Position numbers and translations under genes: made by a program
Source: CAZIVE01 sp964542435
GTDB lineage: Bacteria > Bacteroidota > Bacteroidia > Bacteroidales > Tannerellaceae
DNA length: 47,167 nucleotides
NCBI GenBank assembly: GCA_964542435.1
Contig: CAZIVE010000007.1
Span: forward strand, 1 to 47,167
Reading direction: 5' to 3'
Notes under the pieces: generated by a model
Told to the model about the DNA's origin: nothing
What the model saw: only the letters and a program-made list of their open reading frames with translations
Databases searched by the model: none
In this document: positions 33,158 to 41,052 of the stretch, in pieces
Numbering within the stretch: the stretch's first letter is position 1
How the letters are laid out: each line of letters begins with the position of its first letter

Positions 33158-34048
33158 ATGAGCGAATTAGACAAAGAATATGAGTCATCCCTCAAATCGA
33201 TAGAAACCGAGAACAAGGTCGATCGTGCCTTTTATCGTCCCATTGGATTCCGAATTGCCCGTGCGTTGAGAGGAACAGGAATCACGCCCAATGAGATTAC
33301 AATCATTTCGATTTTTGTGGGAGCTGCTGCCGGTTATTTCTTCTATTTCAATAATATTTATTGGAACCTTTTGGGTATTCTGATGCTTGTCTTGGCGAAT
33401 ATCCTGGATTGTGTGGACGGTCAACTGGCTCGGCTCACGGGCATCAAATCTGCTATCGGACGAATCCTTGATGGAATGGCAGGCGATGTTTGGTTCACTT
33501 GTATCTATGTAGGCTTTGCTTTGAGACTTGGCGATCTTTATGGAATTACAGGCTGGTTCTTTATTCCTGCAGTTGCCTCCGGCCTTTCTCATCTGGTGCA
33601 GGCTAATATTACCGACTATTACAAGACGCTCCATCTCTATTTTATCAGTAAGGAAAAGGGAGCCGAATTTCAGTCTCCGGAAGAGATTGAGGCAAAAAGC
33701 GAGAAGATGCCGAAAGGGATTGGTAAGTTCTTTTATATGCTGTATCATGGATATTCAGAGCTCCAGGTTTCGCTTACTCCCAAGTTGCAGGCGATGTTGA
33801 AAGATATGCATTCCAAATACGGAGATGATATTCCCGAGGATATTCGTATCAGCTTCCGCAAGAAGAGCAAAGAGCTGATGAAAACGTTGGACCTTCTTAC
33901 GTTCAACGGACGAACCATCGTAATGTTCATTATCGTATTAACGGGCATGGTGTGGCTCTATTTCGTTTATGAAATCGTTGTATTGAACACTGTGCTGTGT
34001 ATTTGTATCAAACGGCATGAAAAGATGTGTGCCGGCTATTTGAGTTGA
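33158..34048 (+). CDS. CDP-alcohol phosphatidyltransferase family membrane enzyme
   Basis: This 296-residue integral membrane enzyme would join an alcohol phosphate carried by CDP to a lipid acceptor. The family motif begins normally at D84-C-V-D87-G-Q-L-A-R and continues to G101-R-I-L-D105. After D105 come G-M-A-G before D110, so the last Asp is at +5 and not the usual +4. Several hydrophobic helices surround it (ITIISIFVGAAAGYFFYFNN; LLGILMLVLANILD). A cytoplasmic loop (210-255) is charged. I take the ATG at 33158; the frame from 33119 overlaps the SDR gene. It is part of the four-gene lipid cassette. Confidence 0.87.
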   Translation: MSELDKEYESSLKSIETENKVDRAFYRPIGFRIARALRGTGITPNEITIISIFVGAAAGYFFYFNNIYWNLLGILMLVLANILDCVDGQLARLTGIKSAIGRILDGMAGDVWFTCIYVGFALRLGDLYGITGWFFIPAVASGLSHLVQANITDYYKTLHLYFISKEKGAEFQSPEEIEAKSEKMPKGIGKFFYMLYHGYSELQVSLTPKLQAMLKDMHSKYGDDIPEDIRISFRKKSKELMKTLDLLTFNGRTIVMFIIVLTGMVWLYFVYEIVVLNTVLCICIKRHEKMCAGYLS

Positions 34049-34058
34049 TTTTTGTAAC

Positions 34059-34889
34059 ATGAAGAAATCTGTAATTGACATCCACGACCTTCAGAAGATG
34101 GCTCCCATTTTCAAGGGTCCTTTAGAACGTGTCGGTAAATGGTTGCTCCGTATATTCTGTATAGAAAAGGTCAATAAGGTGCATGAGAAACATTGTGATC
34201 TGAGGGGCGCTGCATTTACTTCTGCTTTGCTCAGCGATCCGATGATCGACATCCGATATGAGATCCATAACAAGGAGATTCTGGATTCTCTTCCCGAAGG
34301 ATCCTTTATCACGGTCTCTAATCATCCGATCGGTTCTATTGATGGCATTATCCTTATTGATATTTTTGCTTCTCGTCGTCCTGATTTCAAAGTGATGGTG
34401 AATGGCGTCCTAACCAATATCGGCGCGATGGAAGATAATTTCATTTCAGTCAGACCCGATTCGGAGAAAACCGGTAAGATGAATCCGGCTAACCTTAACG
34501 GCATTCGCGACTCCATCAGTTGGATTCAAAATGGCCATCCTATGGGATTTTTTCCTGCCGGTGCTATTTCATTCTATAATCCCATGACGAAGCAGATCCA
34601 CGACCTGTCGTGGGCGCATAGCGTGATTCGTCTGATAGAGAAAGCCAATGTTCCTGTTTATCCGGTATTCTTTGATTTCTATAATACTGTATTCTTCTAT
34701 CTGTTAGGACGTATCAGTTGGAAGATCCGTACACTCCGAATTCCTGCTGAAGCATTCAACAAGAAAGGAAAGACAGCTCATGTCTATATTGGAAAGCCGA
34801 TTTCTCCCGAGGAAATTTCACAGTTCGGCAAAGACAAGGATGCACTCGCCAAGTTCCTTTGCGAACGTACTTACGGGGCCAAAAAGTAA
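34059..34889 (+). CDS. Lysophospholipid/glycerol acyltransferase family protein
   Basis: This 276-residue PlsC-like enzyme has the active-site stretch VSNHPIGSIDG, where His89 and Asp95 are separated by five residues; the textbook motif has four (NHxxxxD). FFPAGAISFYNP supplies the phosphate-binding block and AHSVIRLIEKANVPVYPVFF the block-IV-like strand. Such proteins acylate lysolipids or amino-acid-based lipids. It lies 10 bp after the phosphotransferase gene, closing the cassette. An O-acyltransferase step on the same lipid is the simplest reading. The acceptor is unknown. Confidence 0.85.
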   Translation: MKKSVIDIHDLQKMAPIFKGPLERVGKWLLRIFCIEKVNKVHEKHCDLRGAAFTSALLSDPMIDIRYEIHNKEILDSLPEGSFITVSNHPIGSIDGIILIDIFASRRPDFKVMVNGVLTNIGAMEDNFISVRPDSEKTGKMNPANLNGIRDSISWIQNGHPMGFFPAGAISFYNPMTKQIHDLSWAHSVIRLIEKANVPVYPVFFDFYNTVFFYLLGRISWKIRTLRIPAEAFNKKGKTAHVYIGKPISPEEISQFGKDKDALAKFLCERTYGAKK

Positions 34890-34930
34890 GAATCATTCGG
34901 CATATTGACTGCTTTTCCAATTAAGATTAG

Positions 34931-34938
34931 TACTTTTG
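34931..34938 (+). promoter_or_regulatory. Putative -7 element of the sigma-54 activator / lptE / secG unit
   Basis: TACTTTTG matches TAnnTTTG, with a T-rich stretch about 17 bp upstream (34912-34917). The leader to the ATG at 34969 would be about 25 nt. Confidence 0.45.
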
Positions 34939-34968
34939 TCATAGTTATCCAAAAGGGAGAAAAGACGT

Positions 34969-36210
34969 ATGATGACAAAGGTAGATATTCAACAGATAAA
35001 ACAGCGATTTGGAATTATTGGCAACAATCCGGGTCTCAACAGAGCCATCGATGTTGCATTGCAGGTTGCACCTACTGATTTGTCTGTCCTGATTACCGGA
35101 GAAAGCGGAGTCGGCAAAGAGACATTCCCGCAGATTATTCATCAGAATAGCATGCGTAAACATGGTCAATATATTGCGGTCAACTGCGGTGCTATTCCTG
35201 AAGGAACAATTGATTCAGAGCTTTTCGGGCATGAGAAGGGTTCATTTACCGGCGCACTTGCCGATCGTAAAGGTTATTTTGAGGTGGCTGACGGAGGAAC
35301 GATCTTCCTCGATGAGGTAGGAGAGTTGCCTCTTCCTACGCAGGCTCGTCTGTTACGTGTGCTTGAGACCGGCGAGTTCATCAAGGTGGGTTCTTCCAAA
35401 GTACAGAAGACAAACGTCCGTATTGTCGGAGCTACTAATGTGAACCTTGGAGAAGCTGTCCGTGAGAATAAGTTCAGGGAAGATTTATACTATCGTCTCA
35501 ATACTGTCCCCATTCAGATTCCTCCGCTGCGCGAGAGAAGCGAGGACATTCTCCTTCTCTTCCGGAAATTTGCCAGCGACTGTGCCGAGAAATATCGGAT
35601 GCCAGCCATTCGCCTGGAGGAAGATGCGCGACAATTGCTTATCTCCTACAGATGGCCGGGTAATGTCCGTGAACTGAAGAACATCACCGAAAGAATCTCT
35701 GTTATAGAGGAGCAGCGTGATATTACGGCAGCTATACTGCGTACGTATCTGCCTGGGTCCTCCATTGAAAAATATCCAGCATTGCTTCAGCCGGAAGAGA
35801 GTGGAAAGGACTTTCGCAATGAGCGTGAGATTCTTTATCAGGTCCTTTTTGACATGAAGAAGGATGTGAATGATTTGAAGAAGCTGGTGCATGACATCAT
35901 GTCGGGAACCGTTACTTCAGACAACATAGCCACAGCTCAGCCTTATGCTCCGATTTCTACTACGATTCCGACAACGGTGCATGCTGCGCCTATTCAGACC
36001 GTGCCGTCGGCATCCTCTGCCATTCAAGATGCTGAAGATGTAGAAGAGGAGGCCATGTCGCTCGAAGATGTCGAGAAGGAGATGATCCGTAAGTCGTTGG
36101 AGAGAAACAACGGTCGTCGCAGAGCCGTCGCTAATGAGTTGAAGATATCGGAACGTACGCTCTATCGTAAGATCAAAGAATACAATCTGGACAATGGTAA
36201 CACGAAGTAA
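34969..36210 (+). CDS. Sigma-54-dependent transcriptional activator without a receiver domain
   Basis: This 413-residue AAA+ enhancer-binding protein has Walker A GESGVGKE (~44-51), the sigma-54-contact loop GSFTGA (usually GAFTGA), Walker B GGTIFLDEVGELPL and the sensor region RWPGNVRELKN. The C-terminus is a Fis-type helix-turn-helix (RRRAVANELKISERTLYRKI). A Pro/Thr-rich linker (~310-360) precedes it. There is no N-terminal sensory domain, so activity must be controlled by abundance or by a partner. The 3' end overlaps lptE by 17 bp. Targets are unknown. Confidence 0.93.
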   Translation: MMTKVDIQQIKQRFGIIGNNPGLNRAIDVALQVAPTDLSVLITGESGVGKETFPQIIHQNSMRKHGQYIAVNCGAIPEGTIDSELFGHEKGSFTGALADRKGYFEVADGGTIFLDEVGELPLPTQARLLRVLETGEFIKVGSSKVQKTNVRIVGATNVNLGEAVRENKFREDLYYRLNTVPIQIPPLRERSEDILLLFRKFASDCAEKYRMPAIRLEEDARQLLISYRWPGNVRELKNITERISVIEEQRDITAAILRTYLPGSSIEKYPALLQPEESGKDFRNEREILYQVLFDMKKDVNDLKKLVHDIMSGTVTSDNIATAQPYAPISTTIPTTVHAAPIQTVPSASSAIQDAEDVEEEAMSLEDVEKEMIRKSLERNNGRRRAVANELKISERTLYRKIKEYNLDNGNTK

Positions 36211-36712
36211 GTATTTCATATCTTTCGCAATACTGTTCCTGGTGTTGCTGAGCGCCTGTTCGATCTCCTATAAGTTCAACGGCGCATCTATCGACTACAC
36301 AAAAGTGAAGTCAATCACTATTGCCGACTTCCCGAACCAGGCAGCGTATGTCAATCCAACGCTCGCTTCTACGTTCACGGAGGAACTGAAAGATCGGTAT
36401 CAGCGTCAGACCCGATTGAGATTGTTGAACAGCAATGGCGATCTGCAGCTTGAAGGTGAGATTACAGGTTACGACATCACGCAATCAGCTGTGAAAGAAA
36501 ACCAGTTGGCTTCGCAGACACGACTCACCGTGACGGTTCGTGTTCGTTATTCCAATCGTACCAATCCCGATGAGGATTTCGAACAGTCTTTTTCAGCCTA
36601 TCGGGAGTTTAGTTCCAATCAGATGCTGTCGGCTGTAGAGGGCGATCTTTGTGCCGAGATTGTCAAGGAACTGACGGATCAGATTTATAATGCTACCGTA
36701 GCCAATTGGTGA
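36194..36712 (+). CDS. lptE: LptE-family LPS assembly lipoprotein
   Basis: This 172-residue lipoprotein would plug and support the outer-membrane LPS translocon LptD. A lipobox signal peptide (LVLLSAC, Cys ~22) is followed by SISYKFNGASIDYTKVKSIT. The LptE fold pattern continues: FTEELKDRYQRQTRLRLLN, DLQLEGEITGYDI and the C-terminal helix EIVKELTDQIYNATVANW. It starts inside the end of the activator gene (17-bp overlap), a strong sign of co-translation. With lptC at 24.1 kb, two Lpt components are in this window. Confidence 0.9.
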   Translation: MVTRSKYFISFAILFLVLLSACSISYKFNGASIDYTKVKSITIADFPNQAAYVNPTLASTFTEELKDRYQRQTRLRLLNSNGDLQLEGEITGYDITQSAVKENQLASQTRLTVTVRVRYSNRTNPDEDFEQSFSAYREFSSNQMLSAVEGDLCAEIVKELTDQIYNATVANW

Positions 36713-36714
36713 CA

Positions 36715-37491
36715 ATGACATCTCCGGAATTATATAATTGGATGAAGAATCCTGAAGTGCTTTCATCGGAAACGCTTCCCGTGCTTCGTGATCTGGTGGA
36801 ACAATATCCATCGTTTCATGCAGCTCAGATGCTTTATCTGAAAAATCTTTATACTCTTCAAGACGAACATTATGAGGATGAATTGCATCGTCTGTCGGTC
36901 TCCATTCCCGATCGCAGGAAACTTTTCCTCTTTGTCGAGGGTGCTCGCTATGGACTGACGGAAAAGAAGGAGGAACCGAAAGATTCATCCGATTCTTTCT
37001 CACTCATCGATCAATTTCTGACCAAACATCCATCCGAAGGCCGTACCAATGATGAGATTCTATTTCAGCCGTCAGCCTCTTCCGACTATCTCTTATGGTC
37101 ACAGTCAGACGGAGTGAAAAAGGAGGAACGGAAGGAGAGAAAACAGGAAAGTAAAGAGCCTGTTGTGGCATCATCGGAACAGAATCAGAACGATCGTCTT
37201 GAGTTGATCGATCAGTTTCTGGAGAATGCGCACAATCCGATTCATCTGGATGAAAGTCCAGCATCTTCAAAGACTCCAGAAACATTGAAGGAACAGAACG
37301 ACGAACAGTCTCGTCCGTTGGGTGACAGCTATTTCACAGAAACTTTGGCTCGTATTTTCATCCGTCAGAAACGATATGAGAAAGCTTTGCAAATTATTCA
37401 AAGTCTAAGTTTGAAATATCCAGAAAAAAACATTTACTTTGCAGACCAAATCAGATTTTTGGAAAAATTGATTATTAACACTAAAAAATAA
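36715..37491 (+). CDS. Uncharacterised cytoplasmic protein with TPR-like C-terminus
   Basis: This protein of 258 residues starts at ATG 36715 (MTSPELYNWMKNPEVLSSET), 2 bp after lptE; a TTG nine bases upstream is less likely. The N-terminal ~80 residues are helical (RDLVEQYPSFHAAQMLYLKN). A long acidic/Ser-rich low-complexity middle with repeated LIDQFL segments follows (SLIDQFLTKHP; ELIDQFLENAH). The C-terminal hairpin TLARIFIRQKRYEKALQIIQ looks like a TPR. It sits between lptE and secG in an order I associate with Bacteroidales. The function is not known. Confidence 0.8.
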   Translation: MTSPELYNWMKNPEVLSSETLPVLRDLVEQYPSFHAAQMLYLKNLYTLQDEHYEDELHRLSVSIPDRRKLFLFVEGARYGLTEKKEEPKDSSDSFSLIDQFLTKHPSEGRTNDEILFQPSASSDYLLWSQSDGVKKEERKERKQESKEPVVASSEQNQNDRLELIDQFLENAHNPIHLDESPASSKTPETLKEQNDEQSRPLGDSYFTETLARIFIRQKRYEKALQIIQSLSLKYPEKNIYFADQIRFLEKLIINTKK

Positions 37492-37498
37492 AGATAAA

Positions 37499-37927
37499 AT
37501 GTACGCATTTCTTACTATTCTTATTGTGATAGTATCCATTCTCTTGATCCTGATCGTTCTCGTTCAGAACTCTAAGGGAGGCGGTTTGGCCGCAGGATTC
37601 TCATCATCAAATCAGATTATGGGTGTTCGTAAGACCACAGACTTCCTTGATAAAGCTACATGGGGACTTGCTATCGGCCTTGTCGTTCTGAGTGTTATCA
37701 GCACTGCTTTCATTCCTAAGGCAACATCAGCTGACCAATCAGAGATCCAGCAGGAGGTTAACAATGCTCCGACGATTGATCCGAACGCCGTAGCTCCTAA
37801 CTTCGGTACAGCTCAGCAGCAGGCCGGGGAAGCCGCAGCTCCCGCTTCAGGTGCAGCCGCTACAGAGTCACAGCCAGCCGCAGCTCCCGCACAGCAACAG
37901 GCTCCAGCACAAACAGGCAAGAAATAG
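37499..37927 (+). CDS. secG: Protein translocase subunit SecG
   Basis: This 142-residue membrane protein assists SecYE in export. Two transmembrane helices (YAFLTILIVIVSILLILIVLV, ~2-22; WGLAIGLVVLSVISTAFI, ~55-72) flank the conserved loop NSKGGGLAAGFSSSNQIMGV. The C-terminus is an Ala/Pro/Gln-rich tail (~95-142), longer than in enterobacteria but common in Bacteroidota. It starts 7 bp after the TPR-like gene and is followed by a terminator, ending the unit. Confidence 0.94.
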   Translation: MYAFLTILIVIVSILLILIVLVQNSKGGGLAAGFSSSNQIMGVRKTTDFLDKATWGLAIGLVVLSVISTAFIPKATSADQSEIQQEVNNAPTIDPNAVAPNFGTAQQQAGEAAAPASGAAATESQPAAAPAQQQAPAQTGKK

Positions 37928-37948
37928 TTTGACATTCACATACAACAG

Positions 37949-37984
37949 GATGACGAGTGATCCATTTCATTCGTCATCTTTTTT
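37949..37984 (+). terminator. Intrinsic terminator after secG
   Basis: GATGACGA (37949-37956) pairs with TCGTCATC (37971-37978), with additional partial pairing inside, followed by TTTTTT. Confidence 0.75.
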
Positions 37985-37996
37985 ATCTCAATCAAT

Positions 37997-38290
37997 ATGG
38001 ACTTCTTCAACTTCGATGGTTTACTGACAGGTATTGTTACCTTTCTCATTATCGGCATTTACCATCCGATCGTAATCAAATGCGAGTACTATCTCACCAA
38101 AAAATGTTGGTGGATCTTCCTTGTGCTCGGCTTTGTCGGCGTGGTTGTCTCGCTTTATATGAAGTCCATTTTCCTTTCCACAATATTCGGCGTCTTTGCT
38201 TTCACCAACTTCTGGGCCATCGGTGAAGTCATCGAACAGGAAAAACGCGTTCAGAAAGGTTGGTTCCCGAAAAATCCCAAAAGAAAATAG
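37997..38290 (+). CDS. DUF4491-like small membrane protein
   Basis: This 97-residue protein has three hydrophobic helices: GLLTGIVTFLIIGIYHPIVI, WWIFLVLGFVGVVVSLYM and IFLSTIFGVFAFTNFWAIGE. The ending EQEKRVQKGWFPKNPKRK is the conserved C-terminal signature I know from the DUF4491 family of gut Bacteroidales. The conserved His-Pro in the first helix and the Glu in the last may matter for function, which is unknown. It follows the secG terminator by a short gap and is probably transcribed separately. Confidence 0.87.
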   Translation: MDFFNFDGLLTGIVTFLIIGIYHPIVIKCEYYLTKKCWWIFLVLGFVGVVVSLYMKSIFLSTIFGVFAFTNFWAIGEVIEQEKRVQKGWFPKNPKRK

Positions 38291-38604
38291 GCTGTAGTAG
38301 GTTTGCTCCAACCGTCTGAATTTTTTTTCTTGTATCATTCATGTCGTTCGAATGATGCTGAATCTTTTTTATGCTTCCTCTCAATTCCTACCTGTTAATT
38401 TATATCCTGGATTGATGTGGAGATTTGTACGTTCAATGAAAAAATCAGCCTTTTCTATAGATGAATTATCTGCAACATCGTTTTTCACATTCCTGAATAT
38501 GCATAACTGCTTCCCTGTCGTTTCTTCCTTTTTTCTTGAACTCCTGGTTTGGAAGCTCCGTTCCTTTATTTTGTTCCGTCAAATAGTATTACAAACGATT
38601 TTAA

Positions 38605-38704
38605 NNNNNNNNNNNNNNNNNNNNNNNNNNNNNNNNNNNNNNNNNNNNNNNNNNNNNNNNNNNNNNNNNNNNNNNNNNNNNNNNNNNNNNNNNNNNNNNN
38701 NNNN
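38605..38704. other. Assembly gap (100 N) next to the 43-bp array
   Basis: The 55 bp before the gap (38550-38604, beginning TGGAAGCTCC) are identical to the 55 bp after it (38705-38759). Such a suffix-prefix match is what adjacent de Bruijn contigs leave, so the gap may not be real. Confidence 0.95.
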
Positions 38705-38734
38705 TGGAAGCTCCGTTCCTTTATTTTGTTCCGT

Positions 38735-39120
38735 CAAATAGTATTACAAACGATTTTAACTAATGATTCGTTCTAACGAAATAGTACTACAAACGATTTT
38801 AACTAATGATTTGCTCTAACGAAATAGTACTACAAACTATTTTGAGTAATGATTTGCTCTAACGAAACAGTACTACAAACTATTTTGAGTAATGATTTGC
38901 TCTAACGAAACTATACTACAAACTATTTTGAGTAATGATTTGCTCTAACGAAACAGTACTACAAATTATTTTGAGTAATGATTTGCTCTAACGAAACAGT
39001 ACTACAAATTATTTTGAGTAATGATTTGCTCTAACGAAACAGTACTTAAAATGATTTTGACTAATGATTCGCTCTAACGAATTAACACTTACACTTCTTT
39101 TTACTTATAATTCGCTCTAC
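38735..39120. repeat. 43-bp tandem repeat array, about 9 units
   Basis: The landmark TCTAAC ends at 38777, 38820, 38863, 38906, 38949, 38992, 39035 and 39078: exactly 43 bp each time. A degenerate last unit ends at 39120. Each unit reads roughly CTCTAACGAAACAGTACTAC, then AAACTATTTTGAGT and AATGATTTG. Inner units are nearly identical and end units diverge, the usual pattern of an array that changes copy number by slippage or unequal exchange. No spacers are present. Confidence 0.92.
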
Positions 39121-39281
39121 CAAATTGTAACTCAGAAAACGAAAACAAAGCTTCTGAAGAATAATTTCTATGATGGAATGGACAAAGTAAAAGGGAGGTA
39201 AAACTTTTTGAGTTCGCCATGGACGCGAGGCAAAAGGGGAAATAGCTGTGAAAAACCATTATGTACATAAAGCTATTGAAA

Positions 39282-39312
39282 AAAAGGAATCAATCTTTCG
39301 ATGATTCCTTTT
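39282..39312 (-). terminator. Intrinsic terminator after the M28 peptidase gene
   Basis: AAAAGGAATCA (39282-39292) pairs perfectly with TGATTCCTTTT (39302-39312), continuing into As on the left (Ts on the reverse strand). Confidence 0.8.
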
Positions 39313-39375
39313 CAGTTATTGCTTCAAAAAGCCTGTATGGCAATTCTTTTCCTTCCATTATATAGCGTGAACCGA

Positions 39376-40938
39376 TTATTTATCCGTGCTTTCCTTGAAT
39401 AGTCCTTTGCGGGAAAGCTGTTTGTCAAGATTGGCAACTCCAAGTGCCACGATCGCTGTGACTGTAGCTGTCTGTTCCTGATATTCGGGAATCTCTTTGT
39501 TGTAGAGGTCACGTTCGGTGTGCCAGATCTCGTTGTAATCAAAGTCGTAGCCTTTGATGTCCTTGGTCGTGAACTCGATGGTGGGAACGCCTTGTACGGC
39601 AAAGACAGTCGCATCCGTTCCACCGGGTTTAGTAGGCTGTGGACGAGGTTCGCGGACGGTGACTTCAAAAGGATAATCCGGACGAAGGTCCTTTAGCGGT
39701 TTGCAGATCTTTACGAAGTCATCGTACATAGCTTGAGGAACGGCGATTCCTACAGGTGGTTCCGGTCCGCCGTCGCGATTGAACATATTCGAGATCTTTC
39801 CCAGTTCCGAAGCATGCGTTTTCACGTAAGCTCTTGATCCGTTCAGTCCGAATTCCTCGCCGGCGAAGGCGATGAAGAGAATGGTGCGTTTCGGTTTGGC
39901 TCCTGACTTGGCGATCATACGAGCAGCTTCCATCATCGGGCCAATTCCCGTTCCGCAGTCGATGGCTCCGGTTGCAGAGTCAAAGCTGTCGAGGTGTCCG
40001 CTCACGATGACATATTCATCCGGATGTTCAGTTCCTTTGATGCTTCCGACCAGATTGTAGTATTTCACCGGACCGATGCGGAAATGGTTGCGGATATCAA
40101 ATTCCAGTTCCACATTCTGACGTTCCTTTACTTTCTGTTGGATGATGGCAAATTGATGCTCGTCGAGTTTGATGTCGGGAACTTCCGGGACGTTGTCGAA
40201 GTTTGTTGCCGGATTGTCGAGCATCTTGCGGTCGTAGAGAGCACGTATGGGAAGTGTGGACGATTGTATGAATCCGAGGACGCCGGCGTCGCACATCTCT
40301 TTATAGTATAATCCGGGAAATTCCTTGAAAGGAAGCATCTCGTTTTTCTCGCCGTTCATATAGTTGCGGCGGCGGAGGTCATTGTTCTTCTGTGCTATTT
40401 CATTATTCTCCTTTTTGTAAGCTTCTCTTGTGGAGTCCGCCGTCAGCGAGCGGTCGATAGGCCAGCCGGTATTTGTACCTGAAATCAAGACCCAGGCGCC
40501 TTTCAGTTTGCCTTTCATATTCTGGAACTCTGCATCGTTTCGTGGTTCTGCGAGTACGTGACCACGTTGTACGCCTTTTGTCCCGGATGTGTAAGACGGC
40601 GTTGCAAAATGAAGAATCATGCCGTCGTCATCACTTAGCATTCTTCCGAACCACGGACCGCGGTTGAAACCGATAGGCAGTGTTCCCGCTTCCTGCATCT
40701 CAACGTTCAGTCCCCAGCTTTTAAATTCACGTGTGATCCAATCCTGAGAATCCTCGAAGGCTCCTGAACCCAAGATTCGTCCACCGAAACGATTGGTCAA
40801 TACATCCAGCTGATGCATTACCTGATTATCGTTCTTCCCTGTTTCGATAATTTTTTTGACTGCGGCATCTTGTGCGAACACCGGTTGAAGAGCCGTCATG
40901 CAGAGCAGAGCTGCAAATAAGAGAATGTTACGTTTCAT
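39376..40938 (-). CDS. Secreted M28-family metallopeptidase
   Basis: This 520-residue exported zinc peptidase has a signal peptide (MKRNILLFAALLCMTALQPVFAQ). An inserted PA-like domain (~125-260) is followed by the catalytic M28 domain (~295-500). Zinc ligands and catalytic residues are visible as VSGHLDSFD, AIDCGTGIG, FAGEEFGLNGS, NRDGGPEP and EIWHTERDLYN, in the order and spacing of aminopeptidases or carboxypeptidases of this family. It should trim peptides in the periplasm. It stands alone, with its own terminator downstream. Confidence 0.93.
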   Translation of the reverse strand: MKRNILLFAALLCMTALQPVFAQDAAVKKIIETGKNDNQVMHQLDVLTNRFGGRILGSGAFEDSQDWITREFKSWGLNVEMQEAGTLPIGFNRGPWFGRMLSDDDGMILHFATPSYTSGTKGVQRGHVLAEPRNDAEFQNMKGKLKGAWVLISGTNTGWPIDRSLTADSTREAYKKENNEIAQKNNDLRRRNYMNGEKNEMLPFKEFPGLYYKEMCDAGVLGFIQSSTLPIRALYDRKMLDNPATNFDNVPEVPDIKLDEHQFAIIQQKVKERQNVELEFDIRNHFRIGPVKYYNLVGSIKGTEHPDEYVIVSGHLDSFDSATGAIDCGTGIGPMMEAARMIAKSGAKPKRTILFIAFAGEEFGLNGSRAYVKTHASELGKISNMFNRDGGPEPPVGIAVPQAMYDDFVKICKPLKDLRPDYPFEVTVREPRPQPTKPGGTDATVFAVQGVPTIEFTTKDIKGYDFDYNEIWHTERDLYNKEIPEYQEQTATVTAIVALGVANLDKQLSRKGLFKESTDK

Positions 40939-41016
40939 ATAGTATTACATTAATCTTTACGACCGTAAATATACAGATATGAGAAGTATTATGACAATAA
41001 TTTTATCAAAATGTTC

Positions 41017-41024
41017 TATCTTTG
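41017..41024 (+). promoter_or_regulatory. Putative -7 element of the His-rich protein gene
   Basis: TATCTTTG matches TAnnTTTG, 28 nt before the ATG at 41053. The longer frame from 41011 would start upstream of the box and is rejected. Confidence 0.5.
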
Positions 41025-41052
41025 CTTTGAAAATAGCAATGGGTTTCAACCG

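Larger units (their letters stand above)
38291..39375. other. Intergenic region with a 43-bp tandem array
   Basis: This ~1.1-kb region separates the DUF4491-like gene from the convergent M28 peptidase gene. The first ~250 bp are T-rich, with a weak hairpin ATCATTC/GAATGAT (38334-38340 and 38350-38356) that might end the DUF4491-like transcript. Then come a 55-bp duplicated segment with a 100-N gap, the 43-bp array, ~160 bp of unremarkable DNA, and the peptidase terminator. Open frames here run through repeats and Ns and are not credible. Confidence 0.7.

Noticed and set aside
38352..38776. Open frames spanning the gap at 38605
   Set aside because: They include the N-run and the duplicated flank, and translate to low-complexity sequence with no family features.
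38735..39120. CRISPR array
   Set aside because: Contiguous 43-bp units without spacers and no cas genes.
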